64,000 nucleotides of DNA from Prevotella sp. (GTDB taxonomy: Bacteria; Bacteroidota; Bacteroidia; Bacteroidales; Bacteroidaceae), in assembly GCA_017469955.1 (NCBI GenBank), contig JAFUFJ010000016.1, positions 124,001 through 188,000 on the forward strand, given 5' to 3'. Made by a program: the position numbers and the translations under genes. Under the pieces are notes generated by a model. The model searched no databases and had not been told where the DNA came from. It was given only the letters and a program-made list of their open reading frames with translations. Shown here in pieces: positions 1 to 8,419 of the stretch. Every line of letters starts with the position of its first letter. Positions within the stretch are counted from its first letter, which is position 1.

Positions 1-1
1 A

Positions 2-676
2 AAAGAATCCCGTGCTGAAAGGCTGACACTGACAGCCTATGCTGCCAACTCCTTCGCCGAGGAACGGGCTGTTCATGAAGTGCCAATGAGCATGGCCTAT
101 GCAAGTAAGTATGGAGATGTGCTGAGAAATGGTGAGGAGGCTGTGGCAGCAGCCAAAAATTCTACGATCTATTTGGCCGATGCCATTGAGCGTAAAAAGC
201 ACTATCAGCCGGTGTCTTTCGGCCTCTCTGTGGGCTATGGACTTAACGAAAGACTGACGCTTTCATCAGGCGTCGTCTATACGAAGCTGCGTTCTGATTT
301 CACAAAAACGATAGACATGAACCGCGTAGAGAGCAGACAGACGCTCCACTATGTGGGCATACCGCTGCACCTTTCCTGCAAGATCTTCACCACCGGAGGT
401 CTGAAAGCCTACGTGAAGGCTGGCGGACAAACCGACATCAACGTAAGAGCAACGGCCGAGAACGATGGCCGTTCACGGGCTGCCAGCAAAGACAAGCTGC
501 AGTTTTCTGCCGATGTGTCTGCCGGGCTTCAATATGACTTCTTGCCCGAACTGGGTGTCTATGCTGAGCCTGGAGTTCGCTATTATTTTGATAATGGGTC
601 AGCAGTCGACAACTATTTCAAGGATCGTCCTACGGCGTTTAGTCTGCAATTAGGGGTTAGGTGGAACTTGAAATAG
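2..676 (+). CDS. Outer-membrane beta-barrel protein, 5' end outside window
   Basis: The reading frame is open from the first bases of the window to the TAG at 674-676, so the N-terminus lies upstream. The visible part has alternating short amphipathic strands rich in Gly, Tyr and Phe (for example GLSVGYGLNERLTLSSGVVY and GLQYDFLPELGVYAEPGVRY) and ends with an aromatic-alternating terminal strand (FSLQLGVRWNLK). This is typical of small porin-like barrels of the PorT/OMP_b-brl type in Bacteroidetes. The region before the barrel (EEAVAAAKNSTIYLADAIER) may be a periplasmic linker. An internal GTG at 80 is not the real start. The specific function is unknown. Confidence 0.75.
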   Translation, partial: KESRAERLTLTAYAANSFAEERAVHEVPMSMAYASKYGDVLRNGEEAVAAAKNSTIYLADAIERKKHYQPVSFGLSVGYGLNERLTLSSGVVYTKLRSDFTKTIDMNRVESRQTLHYVGIPLHLSCKIFTTGGLKAYVKAGGQTDINVRATAENDGRSRAASKDKLQFSADVSAGLQYDFLPELGVYAEPGVRYYFDNGSAVDNYFKDRPTAFSLQLGVRWNLK

Positions 677-695
677 CTGTGAACACGGTGTCCTG

Positions 696-1790
696 CTAAA
701 AAGAATTGACGGCTTCGACCACCTGTTTGGCCTCTTCCCAGGTGAGCGTCTGGTTGCATGGCAGGGAAAGTTCCTCACGGTGAATGCGCTCGGTGATGGG
801 GAAAGAAAGGGAGTTCCATTCCCTGTAACAGGCTTGTTTGTGAGGAGGAATGGGATAGTGGATGACCGTTTGCACGCCGTTTTCTTTCAGATGTTGCTGC
901 AAATGGTCACGGTTCTCGCAGAGAACGGGGAAGATGTGCCACACCGATTCTTGCGTTTCTCCTTCTGAAGGCATAGGTATCGTCACCTTGTCGCTGCGGA
1001 TATTGTCGATGTAGTATTGCGCTATTTGGCGACGACGGGCATTGTCCTCGTCCAGGTATCTTAGCTTTACGCTGAGGATGGCTGCCTGAACTTCGTCCAT
1101 TCGGCTGTTTCTTCCGAGATAAGGGAATACGTATTTGCGTGAGGATCCATAGTTTCCCAGAGCACGTATGATGTCACTGACGCGCTCGTCGTTGGTCGTT
1201 ACGGCCCCCGCATCACCCAAAGCTCCGAGATTTTTGCCCGGGTAGAAGCTGTGAGCCTGGGCGTTTCCGTGGATTTCAAGGCCGTGTCCTTGGGCACAGT
1301 CTTCAAAAAGCAGCAGCTGATGCCTTCGGCAAATGTCGCCAATGCGTGAGGTATATGCCTGACGACCGTAAAGGTGGACGATGAGAATGGCACGCGTTCG
1401 CGGGGTAATGGCTCGCTCAATGAGACTGTCATCGATCTGCAAAGTGTCGTAGCGAGGTTCGACAAGTACGGGAGAAAGACGGTTGGCGGTGACGCTAAGG
1501 ATGGTGGCTATGTAGGTGTTTGCCGGCACAATCACCTCGTCGCCCTTATGAAGCAGGCCGATTTCGACATATGCTCTCAGCATGATTGTTAAGGCATCAA
1601 GCCCGTTGGCGCAGCTGATGCAGTGCTTTTTGCCCGTGTATTCGGCGTATTTCCGTTCAAAGTTCTCGACGGCTTTTCCTTGCAAGTACCACCCGCTGTC
1701 AATGACTTCATTGGCAGCTTTGCGTATTTCCTCGGCGTGCATGTCGGTCACTCTCTTCAAGGAAAGGTATTCTATCGGTTGTCGTTCCAT
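696..1790 (-). CDS. fdtB: DegT/DnrJ/EryC1 sugar aminotransferase, FdtB-like
   Basis: A PLP-dependent aminotransferase of 364 residues that should convert a dTDP-3-keto-6-deoxyhexose to the 3-amino sugar. The fold-type I signature is clear: the glycine-rich cofactor region CANGLDALT near residue 60, the aspartate of FEDCAQGHG near 163, and the Schiff-base lysine in [15 protein letters not shown] (K186). It is the last gene of a minus-strand group with an FdtA-like ketoisomerase and a FemAB-like acyltransferase. That grouping is why I prefer FdtB over other members of the family. The exact sugar (Fuc3N or Qui3N type) cannot be read from sequence. It converges on the barrel gene with 19 bp between them. 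Confidence 0.8.
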   Translation of the reverse strand: MERQPIEYLSLKRVTDMHAEEIRKAANEVIDSGWYLQGKAVENFERKYAEYTGKKHCISCANGLDALTIMLRAYVEIGLLHKGDEVIVPANTYIATILSVTANRLSPVLVEPRYDTLQIDDSLIERAITPRTRAILIVHLYGRQAYTSRIGDICRRHQLLLFEDCAQGHGLEIHGNAQAHSFYPGKNLGALGDAGAVTTNDERVSDIIRALGNYGSSRKYVFPYLGRNSRMDEVQAAILSVKLRYLDEDNARRRQIAQYYIDNIRSDKVTIPMPSEGETQESVWHIFPVLCENRDHLQQHLKENGVQTVIHYPIPPHKQACYREWNSLSFPITERIHREELSLPCNQTLTWEEAKQVVEAVNSF

Positions 1791-1821
1791 TGTCTTCGGC
1801 TCGTAGTCTATGTGGCTTCAG

Positions 1822-2760
1822 TCACAGTTCCCATTCATAAGTGTCGTAGCAGACGGCCCTTCCTCCGTAGCCTTCCTTATGGGCTATGAGGCCTTCGTTG
1901 ATCAGGCTGCCCTGGTTTTCTGTCGAACTACCGAAATCAAGGTAGGCCATGTCGCTGTAGTCGTGGTGGATTATCTGCTCGTAGATGGCTTCCATTGCTC
2001 CGCATTGCTTGCCGATGTCGTTGGTAGAGCTGTATTGTCCGTGGAGGACTTGTGGCGTAACATAGAACGTTATGCCGCCAATCAGCTGTTCTTCCCTATA
2101 GGCATTATATTGGATAATGTTGTTGGGAAAGCGCTCTTTCAGCAGAAGTATTTCTTGCAAAGAGTGTACAGGCCGGGCGCCGAACTTCCTATTCAGGTTC
2201 TCTTCCAGCAGGGGCCAGAAGCTTGAAAGGCTGTCGTCTCTCACTACGCGGACGCCGTTGTCGCGGGCATTCCTGAGCCTTCTTCTGTGGTCTTTTCGCC
2301 AAGGTGTGCCTTGCCGGAGGAAGATCGTGGTGCCGATGTTGCGGGATAAGAGCCTTGCGTGGCACTTCCAAAAGATGGCATACAGGTCTTCTTCGGCAGG
2401 AATGGTGTGGTAGATCCACGGAACGGGCCTGTATACAACGCGAGAAAAGCCCTCTTTGCGCAGGTAGACGTTCAGTTCTTCAAACAGTTGAACGGTGTCG
2501 CTTGCCGTGACATTGATGTCCATGATGAGGCCTCCATAGGTGAGTCCATAGTGAGAATAGAGCTCGTTGTCCACCTGATGGGCCGGCAGCAATGAGTGGA
2601 GATGCTTTCCCTTGTAGACCAGAAGCGAATGGTCTTTGAAGCGGTCGGCATGATAATCCATGTAGCCGCGCTTAAAGAGAAAGGTCGCATTGCGTGCCTT
2701 TGCCACATAGGCATCCCACGCATTCTTGTCGGCGGGGGTGTATCTCTTTATCTCGAACAT
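1822..2760 (-). CDS. GNAT/FemAB-like acyltransferase
   Basis: A 312-residue protein with the two-GNAT layout of FemAB-type acyltransferases (PF13480-like). The first half carries a cofactor-free GNAT-like lobe. The second contains TTIFLRQGTPWRKDHRRRLR near residue 145, the usual basic stretch before the second lobe, and LIGGITFYVTPQVLHGQYSS near 225. The start codon overlaps the end of the upstream FdtA-like gene by 13 bp, so the two are translationally coupled. Position between FdtA and FdtB homologues suggests it acylates the amino sugar made by this cluster; that role is inference. Confidence 0.7.
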   Translation of the reverse strand: MFEIKRYTPADKNAWDAYVAKARNATFLFKRGYMDYHADRFKDHSLLVYKGKHLHSLLPAHQVDNELYSHYGLTYGGLIMDINVTASDTVQLFEELNVYLRKEGFSRVVYRPVPWIYHTIPAEEDLYAIFWKCHARLLSRNIGTTIFLRQGTPWRKDHRRRLRNARDNGVRVVRDDSLSSFWPLLEENLNRKFGARPVHSLQEILLLKERFPNNIIQYNAYREEQLIGGITFYVTPQVLHGQYSSTNDIGKQCGAMEAIYEQIIHHDYSDMAYLDFGSSTENQGSLINEGLIAHKEGYGGRAVCYDTYEWEL

Positions 2761-3152
2761 TCGATGTATCGCTTGAAATCGTTGTAGTCGCGTATATAGT
2801 CGGCTTCAGAGAAGGGCTCGGAAGCCAAGACAAGACACACGGCTCCCGAAGAGAAATCTTCGAGTGTGCGCCAAAGGTTGGTCTCGACCAGCAGTCCTTG
2901 ATAGGGATGATTGAGCAGGAACGTCTGCTGACGGCTGCCGTCGTCGACCGTGACAGAGAACGATCCGCTGACGGCAATGATAAACTCGCGGCAATGTTTG
3001 TGGGCATGGCTGCCCCGACTTTCTCCTCCAGGCACGTCGTATACCCAATAGACGCGCTTCACATCGAACGGCACATTGTGGATGCCTTCGCAGACAGTAA
3101 GGTTGCCGCGGGGGTCGGTTATCTTCGGAAGGTCGATGATTCTTGCGTTCAT
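2748..3152 (-). CDS. fdtA: dTDP-6-deoxy-hex-4-ulose 3,4-ketoisomerase, FdtA/WxcM-like cupin
   Basis: A 134-residue cupin (WxcM-like, PF05523 type) expected to move the keto group of dTDP-4-keto-6-deoxyglucose from C4 to C3, the step before transamination by FdtB. Recognisable family features are DPRGNLTVCEG near the N-terminus, VKRVYWVYDVPGGESRGSHA near residue 40 with the characteristic YxVYDVPGGxxRGxHAH motif, and SFSVTVDDG and LVETNLWRTLEDFSSGAVCL further on. Length is normal for the family. It overlaps the acyltransferase gene downstream, and rfbB about 3 kb upstream on the same strand would supply its substrate. Confidence 0.85.
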   Translation of the reverse strand: MNARIIDLPKITDPRGNLTVCEGIHNVPFDVKRVYWVYDVPGGESRGSHAHKHCREFIIAVSGSFSVTVDDGSRQQTFLLNHPYQGLLVETNLWRTLEDFSSGAVCLVLASEPFSEADYIRDYNDFKRYIECSR

Positions 3153-3169
3153 AAGGCGGTCTTCTTTTT

Positions 3170-4249
3170 CTATATAACGCGGTTTATGAGTTTTCCGTAT
3201 ATTTTATCAACAAAATATTTCTTCACAGGATAGGCCAGAAGGATGGTCAAAACCGTGTTGACAGCGATAGACCAGCCGGCGGGCATCAGCCCCTCCATGC
3301 CCATCTGCAGATAGACACTTTGCGTGATTCGGATGACAATCATGTGCAGAAGGTAGATCTCGAAGCTGATGTTTCCCAGCCATACCATCCAAGGCTGGTG
3401 CAGCAGGCGGGTGACAAGTCCGCCGTTTCTGTCGATAGTGGCGAAGACAAATACCACGGCAGGAGCGATGGGCCAGTAGAGACTTGCGCAGCGAATACGC
3501 GGAGAAAGGTGGGGATAGGCGACGGCTGCGGCAACGATGACGGCGGTGATGGCCAGTTCGACAAGGGTTGACATGCCTGTGGAGCGCGACTGAAGCCATT
3601 GCCGTATCCGGCCAGAAGAGGCCGACTGCCAGGCTCTGAAGAGCAGGATGCCGACCACGAACTCGATGATTCGCGTGGCCGGAGAGGCGTAGAGCAGGGC
3701 ATTGACCTTGCCTTCGGGGATGGAAAAGGCCAGCAAGACATAGGCGCCGAGCAAGAGAATTCCGGCGGTCGCCAGCTGTTTCACCGTCGCATGGTTGAGC
3801 TGTAAGAACAACTTTCGGAAGACAACATAGAAGAAAAGCACGTCGCAAAGGAACCATGACGACCCGTTTGCCACGAAGAAAAACCGGTCGATCGGGATCC
3901 AAGACTGTACCAAGAACACGTTGGGCAGCAACCTGTACCACTCGGTATAGCGCCCGATGCGGGCGTCCATCAGCAGGATGACGGCCATCGTCAGCAGGTG
4001 AAGCGGGTAGAACTTCAACAGCTGCTTGCACACGAACGGGCGGGTTCGGAAGCTGCCTTCCATGACCTTACACCCATAAGCAAGGAAAAGCACGAAGCCG
4101 CTGAGCACGAAAAAGAACGACACCCCGCATTCTCCTCCGAAATCAAAGGACTTGCCGATGATGTGAGAGAGCACGATGAGCATGATGAATACAAAGCGGA
4201 GCGACTGCAGATTCTTGATCATGTGCGGTTGTTGACGGTCGTGGTTCAT
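3170..4249 (-). CDS. Acyltransferase family 3 membrane protein
   Basis: A 359-residue integral membrane protein of the acyltransferase 3 / OafA family (PF01757). It begins with the characteristic LQSLRFVFIMLIVLSHIIG first helix, followed by FGGECGVSFFFVLSGFVLFL, and has about ten hydrophobic segments. Members transfer acetyl or other acyl groups onto surface polysaccharides or lipids. The gene ends 18 bp before the FdtA-like start, so it is probably cotranscribed with the amino-sugar genes and may modify the glycan they build. An internal ATG at the MIKNLQSLRF position is an alternative start. Confidence 0.85.
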   Translation of the reverse strand: MNHDRQQPHMIKNLQSLRFVFIMLIVLSHIIGKSFDFGGECGVSFFFVLSGFVLFLAYGCKVMEGSFRTRPFVCKQLLKFYPLHLLTMAVILLMDARIGRYTEWYRLLPNVFLVQSWIPIDRFFFVANGSSWFLCDVLFFYVVFRKLFLQLNHATVKQLATAGILLLGAYVLLAFSIPEGKVNALLYASPATRIIEFVVGILLFRAWQSASSGRIRQWLQSRSTGMSTLVELAITAVIVAAAVAYPHLSPRIRCASLYWPIAPAVVFVFATIDRNGGLVTRLLHQPWMVWLGNISFEIYLLHMIVIRITQSVYLQMGMEGLMPAGWSIAVNTVLTILLAYPVKKYFVDKIYGKLINRVI

Positions 4250-4338
4250 GTTATTTCTTCACCTGTACTGCCTTCGCCGGTGCCCTTTGTCGGACTGAAA
4301 GGCACGGGTCGTCGTGCAGAAGGGGTGGCGTTCACGAA

Positions 4339-4400
4339 GCAAAAGATGATGTATTGGTGGGCAAAACATCATCTTTTGCCGGGTAAAACATCATGTTTTA
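4339..4400. repeat. Short 22 bp-period palindromic repeat cluster
   Basis: The 228 bp gap between purT and the acyltransferase holds an inverted repeat, GCAAAAGATGATGT (4339-4352) against ACATCATCTTTTGC (4366-4379), and a second copy of the ACATCAT motif 22 bp later (4388). The last part is a perfect palindrome TAAAACATCATGTTTTA (4384-4400). The same motif forms a tandem array at 44056-44121. Confidence 0.75.
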
Positions 4401-4477
4401 GTCAGAAAGCCGGCAGCCTTCTTGCGGAAAGAGGGCCGTCTTCCTGTGATTCTGCCAGTGTCAGAACCGGCATTCTT

Positions 4478-5659
4478 CTATTTCTTCATATAGGAATCGG
4501 TGCCGAGTACGGTCGCTGCCAGGCGCTTTGCTTTGTCGCGCAGGGCATTGACGTCGGCGTCAATGTCGCCATAGCAGAGCACGACTCCCATGCGGCGACC
4601 CCGATGAGCCTCGGGCTTCCCGAAGATGCGCACGCGGGTTCTCTCTTCCTTCAGCGCGTCAACAAGGTTGTATTCGAAAGGCTTGCCGCTGTCTTCCGGC
4701 GCGAGAACTACCGCACTTGCACCAGCATGCTCGAGCTCGATCTTGGCAATTGGCAGGCCCAAGACTGCCCTCAGGTGGAGTTCAAACTCAGAGAGATTGG
4801 TGGTGTGGCCGAGGGTTACCATGCCCGTGTCGTGCGGACGCGGAGACAATTCGGAGAAGATCACCTCGCCTTTTCTGGTCAGGAAAAACTCTACTCCCCA
4901 GATTCCATAGCCGGTAAGAGCCCTTGTCACCTCGTCAGCCATGTGCTGTGCCTGCTTCAAGGCTTCGTCACTAATCTGATAAGGCTGCCATGACTCGCGG
5001 TAGTCGCCGCTCTTTTGCACGTGTCCGATGGGCGGACAAAAGAGTGTGGGGCCGTTCTTCTGCGTCACAGTGAGCAGCGTAAACTCTGACTCAAAGTCGA
5101 TAAACTCCTCGATGATGACTTCCTTCACGTCGCCTCGGCTGCCCTCCATGGCCTCGCGGAAGGCCTCTTCAAGCTCAGCATCGTTGTGTACGTAGCTCTG
5201 TCCGTGACCGCTTGACGACATCAAGGGCTTCACAACACAGGGGAAACCGATGTTGTCGGCAGCCTGTTTGAATTCGTCGAAGGTCTTGGCATAGAAGTAT
5301 TTTGCCGTGCGAAGGCCAAGGTCGCGCGAGGCTAAGTCGCGGATAGCCCGGCGGTTCATCGTGAAATTGACGGCACGTGCAGAAGGAACCACCTGGATGC
5401 CCTCGTCCTCAAACTGGAACAAACGCTCGGTGCGAATGGCTTCAATCTCAGGAACGATGATGTCGGGACGGTGCTTACGCACGACTTTCTCCAAGGCATC
5501 ACCGTCGAGCATGGAGAAAATCTCGCATTCGTCGGCCACCTGCATAGCCGGTGCACCTGCGTATCGATCACAAGCTACCACGTATACGCCCTTGCGTTTG
5601 GCAGCAATTACAAACTCCTTGCCCAGTTCTCCTGAGCCTAACAGCAGAATCTTTTTCAT
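4478..5659 (-). CDS. purT: Formate-dependent phosphoribosylglycinamide formyltransferase 2
   Basis: A 393-residue ATP-grasp enzyme that formylates GAR using formate and ATP in purine synthesis. The start at 5659 gives the family N-terminus [16 protein letters not shown]; the reading frame continues upstream without homology. Other marks are [10 protein letters not shown] near residue 71, the ATP-grasp sequences [12 protein letters not shown] and [17 protein letters not shown], and the catalytic-site strand [20 protein letters not shown] followed by [10 protein letters not shown]. Length is standard. It lies 10 bp downstream of the sigma-region-4-like gene, so the two may be cotranscribed with rfbB. 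Confidence 0.95.
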   Translation of the reverse strand: MKKILLLGSGELGKEFVIAAKRKGVYVVACDRYAGAPAMQVADECEIFSMLDGDALEKVVRKHRPDIIVPEIEAIRTERLFQFEDEGIQVVPSARAVNFTMNRRAIRDLASRDLGLRTAKYFYAKTFDEFKQAADNIGFPCVVKPLMSSSGHGQSYVHNDAELEEAFREAMEGSRGDVKEVIIEEFIDFESEFTLLTVTQKNGPTLFCPPIGHVQKSGDYRESWQPYQISDEALKQAQHMADEVTRALTGYGIWGVEFFLTRKGEVIFSELSPRPHDTGMVTLGHTTNLSEFELHLRAVLGLPIAKIELEHAGASAVVLAPEDSGKPFEYNLVDALKEERTRVRIFGKPEAHRGRRMGVVLCYGDIDADVNALRDKAKRLAATVLGTDSYMKK

Positions 5660-5669
5660 CTTTTGGGGG

Positions 5670-5990
5670 TTATTGGTTTTGGGGTTTTCTTGTGTCGGCA
5701 ACCGCTTTTGCGAGCAGTTGCCACTCGGGAGTGACGGCAAGCTTGCGGAGGTTTCTGTCGATTCGGGCAAGCATGTCTTCTGAAGTAAGGTCGCGAAGGC
5801 GGGCAATCTGCTGCAGAGACCATTGCTCGTGTCCCATGATGCCGAAGTAATGAAGCAGGTCTTCCTTGTCGGTTGCGGGCAGCAAGTGCATCAGATGTTC
5901 CATATAATGCTCCATCCTGCCGGACACGTTTCCCGGCTCATAACGCATGCGTAGCAGGTAGTTCTGCAGCTCTTTCGTCAGCAAGTCCAT
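5670..5990 (-). CDS. Small helical protein resembling sigma-70 region 4
   Basis: A 106-residue protein I do not recognise as a named family. Residues about 35-85 read like a sigma-70 region 4: [13 protein letters not shown], then [18 protein letters not shown] and [12 protein letters not shown]. These parallel the RFGL, TLEEIA, RVRQIE and ALRKLR positions of RpoD-like sigmas. The canonical glycines and serines of a good helix-turn-helix are only partly present. The ATG overlaps the rfbB stop codon by one base (TAATG), so it is coupled to rfbB. It could be a degenerate transcription factor or an unrelated helical protein. Confidence 0.6.
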   Translation of the reverse strand: MDLLTKELQNYLLRMRYEPGNVSGRMEHYMEHLMHLLPATDKEDLLHYFGIMGHEQWSLQQIARLRDLTSEDMLARIDRNLRKLAVTPEWQLLAKAVADTRKPQNQ

Positions 5991-7054
5991 TAGCGATGGC
6001 TGTACATGTTGTCGTAATATCGCTGGTAGTCGCCCGATGTCACGTTGTCAAGCCAGTCTTGATGGTCAAGATACCAGCGCACGGTCTTTTCGATTCCCTC
6101 TTCAAACTGCAGCGAAGGCTCCCATCCAAGCTCACGTTGCAGCTTCGTAGAGTCAATGGCATAGCGCATGTCATGCCCCTGACGATCGGTGACATAGGTA
6201 ATCAGGTCGAGGTCTTCGCCTTCGCTTCTGCCCAGCAATCGGTCGACAGTATTGATCAGAACCTTGACAATGTCGATGTTCTTCCATTCGTTGAAACCGC
6301 CGATGTTGTAGGTTTCAGCTGTTTTCCCATTGTGGAAAATGATGTCGATTGCTCGTGCATGATCCTCAACATAGAGCCAGTCGCGCACGTTTTCTCCTTT
6401 GCCATATACGGGTAAAGGCTTACGTTTGCGGATGTTGTTGATGAACAAAGGTATGAGCTTTTCAGGGAATTGGTAGGGACCATAGTTGTTGGAACAGTTG
6501 GTAACAATGGTCGGAAGTCCGTAAGTATCATGGTATGCACGCACGAAATGGTCGCTGGAAGCCTTCGCCGCAGAGTAGGGTGAATGGGGATTATACTTTG
6601 TCTGCTCGGTGAAAAGACTGTCGTCCATGGCCAGGGCTCCATAGACTTCATCTGTTGAAATGTGATAGAAGCGCTTGCCTTCAAAGCCTTCCGGAAGCGA
6701 TTCCCAGTAGAGTTTTGCTGCTTGGAGGAGCGACAAGGTGCCCATGACGTTGGTCTTTGCAAATGTGAACGGATCCTTGATTGAACGGTCAACATGGCTT
6801 TCTGCGGCGAGATGGATGATGCCTTCGACCTTCTTTTCTTGCATAAGTCGGTAAAAAGCATCGAAGTCACAGATGTCCATCTTTACGAATTCATAGTTAG
6901 GAAGGTCTTCAATGTCCTTCAGATTGGCAAGGTTTCCCGCATACGTCAGCTTGTCAAGATTGATGATATGGTACTCGGGATACTTGTTGACGAATAGGCG
7001 TACGACGTGGCTTCCTATGAAACCAGCCCCGCCAGTGATAACGATGGTCTTCAT
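5990..7054 (-). CDS. rfbB: dTDP-glucose 4,6-dehydratase
   Basis: A 354-residue extended SDR enzyme making dTDP-4-keto-6-deoxyglucose, the precursor of both rhamnose and the 3-amino sugars suggested by the nearby FdtA/FdtB genes. It has the Rossmann motif TGGAGFIGS (residues 7-15), HLAAESHVDRS, the catalytic TDE (134-136) and YSAAK (Y160, K164), and NNYGPYQFPEKLIP. Length is normal. The stop overlaps the start of the next gene by one base. rfbA and rfbC are not in the window; rfbD is at 31.4 kb. Confidence 0.95.
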   Translation of the reverse strand: MKTIVITGGAGFIGSHVVRLFVNKYPEYHIINLDKLTYAGNLANLKDIEDLPNYEFVKMDICDFDAFYRLMQEKKVEGIIHLAAESHVDRSIKDPFTFAKTNVMGTLSLLQAAKLYWESLPEGFEGKRFYHISTDEVYGALAMDDSLFTEQTKYNPHSPYSAAKASSDHFVRAYHDTYGLPTIVTNCSNNYGPYQFPEKLIPLFINNIRKRKPLPVYGKGENVRDWLYVEDHARAIDIIFHNGKTAETYNIGGFNEWKNIDIVKVLINTVDRLLGRSEGEDLDLITYVTDRQGHDMRYAIDSTKLQRELGWEPSLQFEEGIEKTVRWYLDHQDWLDNVTSGDYQRYYDNMYSHR

Positions 7055-7063
7055 ATTCGGTGG

Positions 7064-7237
7064 CTATTTATTTCGTAAAAACAAGATAAGTCCGGCACTT
7101 GAGACGATGCCAAGGAGGCAAATCAGCAGGATACAGGTCGTGACGCTTATGGCTTCTTTGACAAAAAGCACGACGAGCAGCGCGGCAAGCATCATCTCTA
7201 TGGCGCTCCAAAGCAGTAGTATTTTCTTTCTTTCCAT
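7064..7237 (-). CDS. Small two-helix membrane protein (57 residues)
   Basis: A short reading frame from ATG at 7235-7237 to TAG at 7064-7066. The product is MERKKILLLW followed by two hydrophobic segments: residues about 8-26 (including SAIEMMLAALLVVLF) and about 31-53 (including CILLICLLGIVSSAGLILF), ending FLRNK. The charged N-terminus, two-helix hairpin pattern and basic C-terminus make it a convincing small inner-membrane protein. It fits between rfbB (10 bp) and the phosphodiesterase gene (14 bp) on the same strand. I do not recognise a family. Confidence 0.65.
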   Translation of the reverse strand: MERKKILLLWSAIEMMLAALLVVLFVKEAISVTTCILLICLLGIVSSAGLILFLRNK

Positions 7238-7251
7238 ATGTTGATGTGGGA

Positions 7252-7752
7252 TTATGGTTGTCTGTCACCTAATGTTATAACTTCACAATCGGTGAATTTA
7301 TTGCCTTCGATGGCCAATCTTATTAACGTTCGTTCCCTATGCCAACCGCTCATTCCCGCCGCTCCAGGGTTGATATGCAAGAGGTTTAGGGTCTTGTCGT
7401 ACTTCACTTTCAGTATGTGTGAGTGGCCTGCAACGAAGAGTTGTGGCGGAGAAGCGTATATCTGGCTGCGCACTTTTGGGTCGTAGTTGCCTGGATATCC
7501 TCCGATATGTGTCATTAATACGTCGACGTCCTCGCACTTCCATCGGAGTTTTTCGGGGTAGATCCGGCGTATGTCTTCGGTATCAACGTTGCCGTGTACG
7601 GCGCGAAAGGGTCGGAATGCAGCCAGTTTTTCTGCCACTTCCATTGAACCTATGTCACCGGCATGCCAGATTTCGTCGCAGGATTCGAAGTAGTATAGGT
7701 ACTTTTCGTCCCAATATCCGTGCGTGTCGCTGAGAATACCTATTTTCTTCAT
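7252..7752 (-). CDS. YfcE/MJ0936-type metallophosphoesterase
   Basis: A 166-residue calcineurin-like phosphodiesterase of the YfcE type. Metal-binding motifs appear in order: GILSDTHGYWD (DxH, residues 4-14), WHAGDIGS (GD), VHGNVD (GNxD), LMTHIGGYPG (H) and FVAGHSHILKV (GHSH), then INPGAAG near residue 130. It should hydrolyse phosphodiesters with two metal ions; the natural substrate of this family is often unclear. Neighbours on the same strand are the small membrane protein downstream and the cytidylate kinase-like gene upstream. Confidence 0.9.
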   Translation of the reverse strand: MKKIGILSDTHGYWDEKYLYYFESCDEIWHAGDIGSMEVAEKLAAFRPFRAVHGNVDTEDIRRIYPEKLRWKCEDVDVLMTHIGGYPGNYDPKVRSQIYASPPQLFVAGHSHILKVKYDKTLNLLHINPGAAGMSGWHRERTLIRLAIEGNKFTDCEVITLGDRQP

Positions 7753-7792
7753 CGTTTTCTATGGTGCGGTTGATGAGGCATTTTCCTTGCTG

Positions 7793-8419
7793 TCATGGCT
7801 CGCAGCGCTTTCTTTTCCTTACGTAATCGGCAATGAGTTGTGCGGTAGATTCAATCCCGAGTGTCGAAGAGTTGATGCAAAGGTCGTAGGAACTGGACTC
7901 GCCCCAGTGCTTGCCGGTATAGAAGTTATAGTATGAAGCACGCTGGCTTTCTCCTCGTTGGATGATGTGTCTGGCGGTGTCTTCTGAGCATTGACGGCGT
8001 TCTTTCACGCGTTTGATGCGGTCTTCCATGTCGGCTGTGATGAATATGCCGACGGTGTCAGGGTCTTCGCGCAGCACATAGTCGGCGCAACGTCCCACGA
8101 ATACGCACGAGTTGTCTTTGGCTGCCTTGCGAATAGCCTCGCTTTGAAACTGGAAAAGGCTGTCCTCTGAGAACGTGTTTCTATAGAAATTAACGTCGCC
8201 GACATGGGCAAAACGTTGGAAGAAACGCGACTTTATGAATGCTTTCCGCTCGTCGTTCTGCTCGAAAAACTTTTCGGAGAACCCGCTTTCTTTTGCTGCA
8301 AGATTGAGCAATTCCTTGTCGTAGAGCCGGCAGTTGAACTCATCTGCCAGTTTCTTGGCTATGATTCTTCCGCCAGAACCCAGCTGGCGACCGATGCAAA
8401 TGATGATCTTATCGTTCAT
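7793..8419 (-). CDS. Cytidylate kinase-like family protein
   Basis: A 208-residue P-loop protein of the cytidylate kinase-like family (PF13189 type). The phosphate-binding loop reads IGRQLGSGGRIIAKKLA (about residues 9-25), the glycine-rich form usual in this family instead of a strict GKS/T loop. YDKELLNLAAKESGFSEKFF and FVGRCADYVL follow, then a lid-like arginine-rich stretch ADMEDRIKRVKERRQ and a DLCINSSTLGIE motif near the end. Substrate is unproven. Its start overlaps the stop of the upstream MATE gene by 11 bp. Confidence 0.8.
   Translation of the reverse strand: MNDKIIICIGRQLGSGGRIIAKKLADEFNCRLYDKELLNLAAKESGFSEKFFEQNDERKAFIKSRFFQRFAHVGDVNFYRNTFSEDSLFQFQSEAIRKAAKDNSCVFVGRCADYVLREDPDTVGIFITADMEDRIKRVKERRQCSEDTARHIIQRGESQRASYYNFYTGKHWGESSSYDLCINSSTLGIESTAQLIADYVRKRKRCEP

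Noticed and set aside
3998..4993. 331-codon plus-strand frame across the acyltransferase and purT genes
   Set aside because: It spans two well-supported minus-strand genes and has no recognisable domain.
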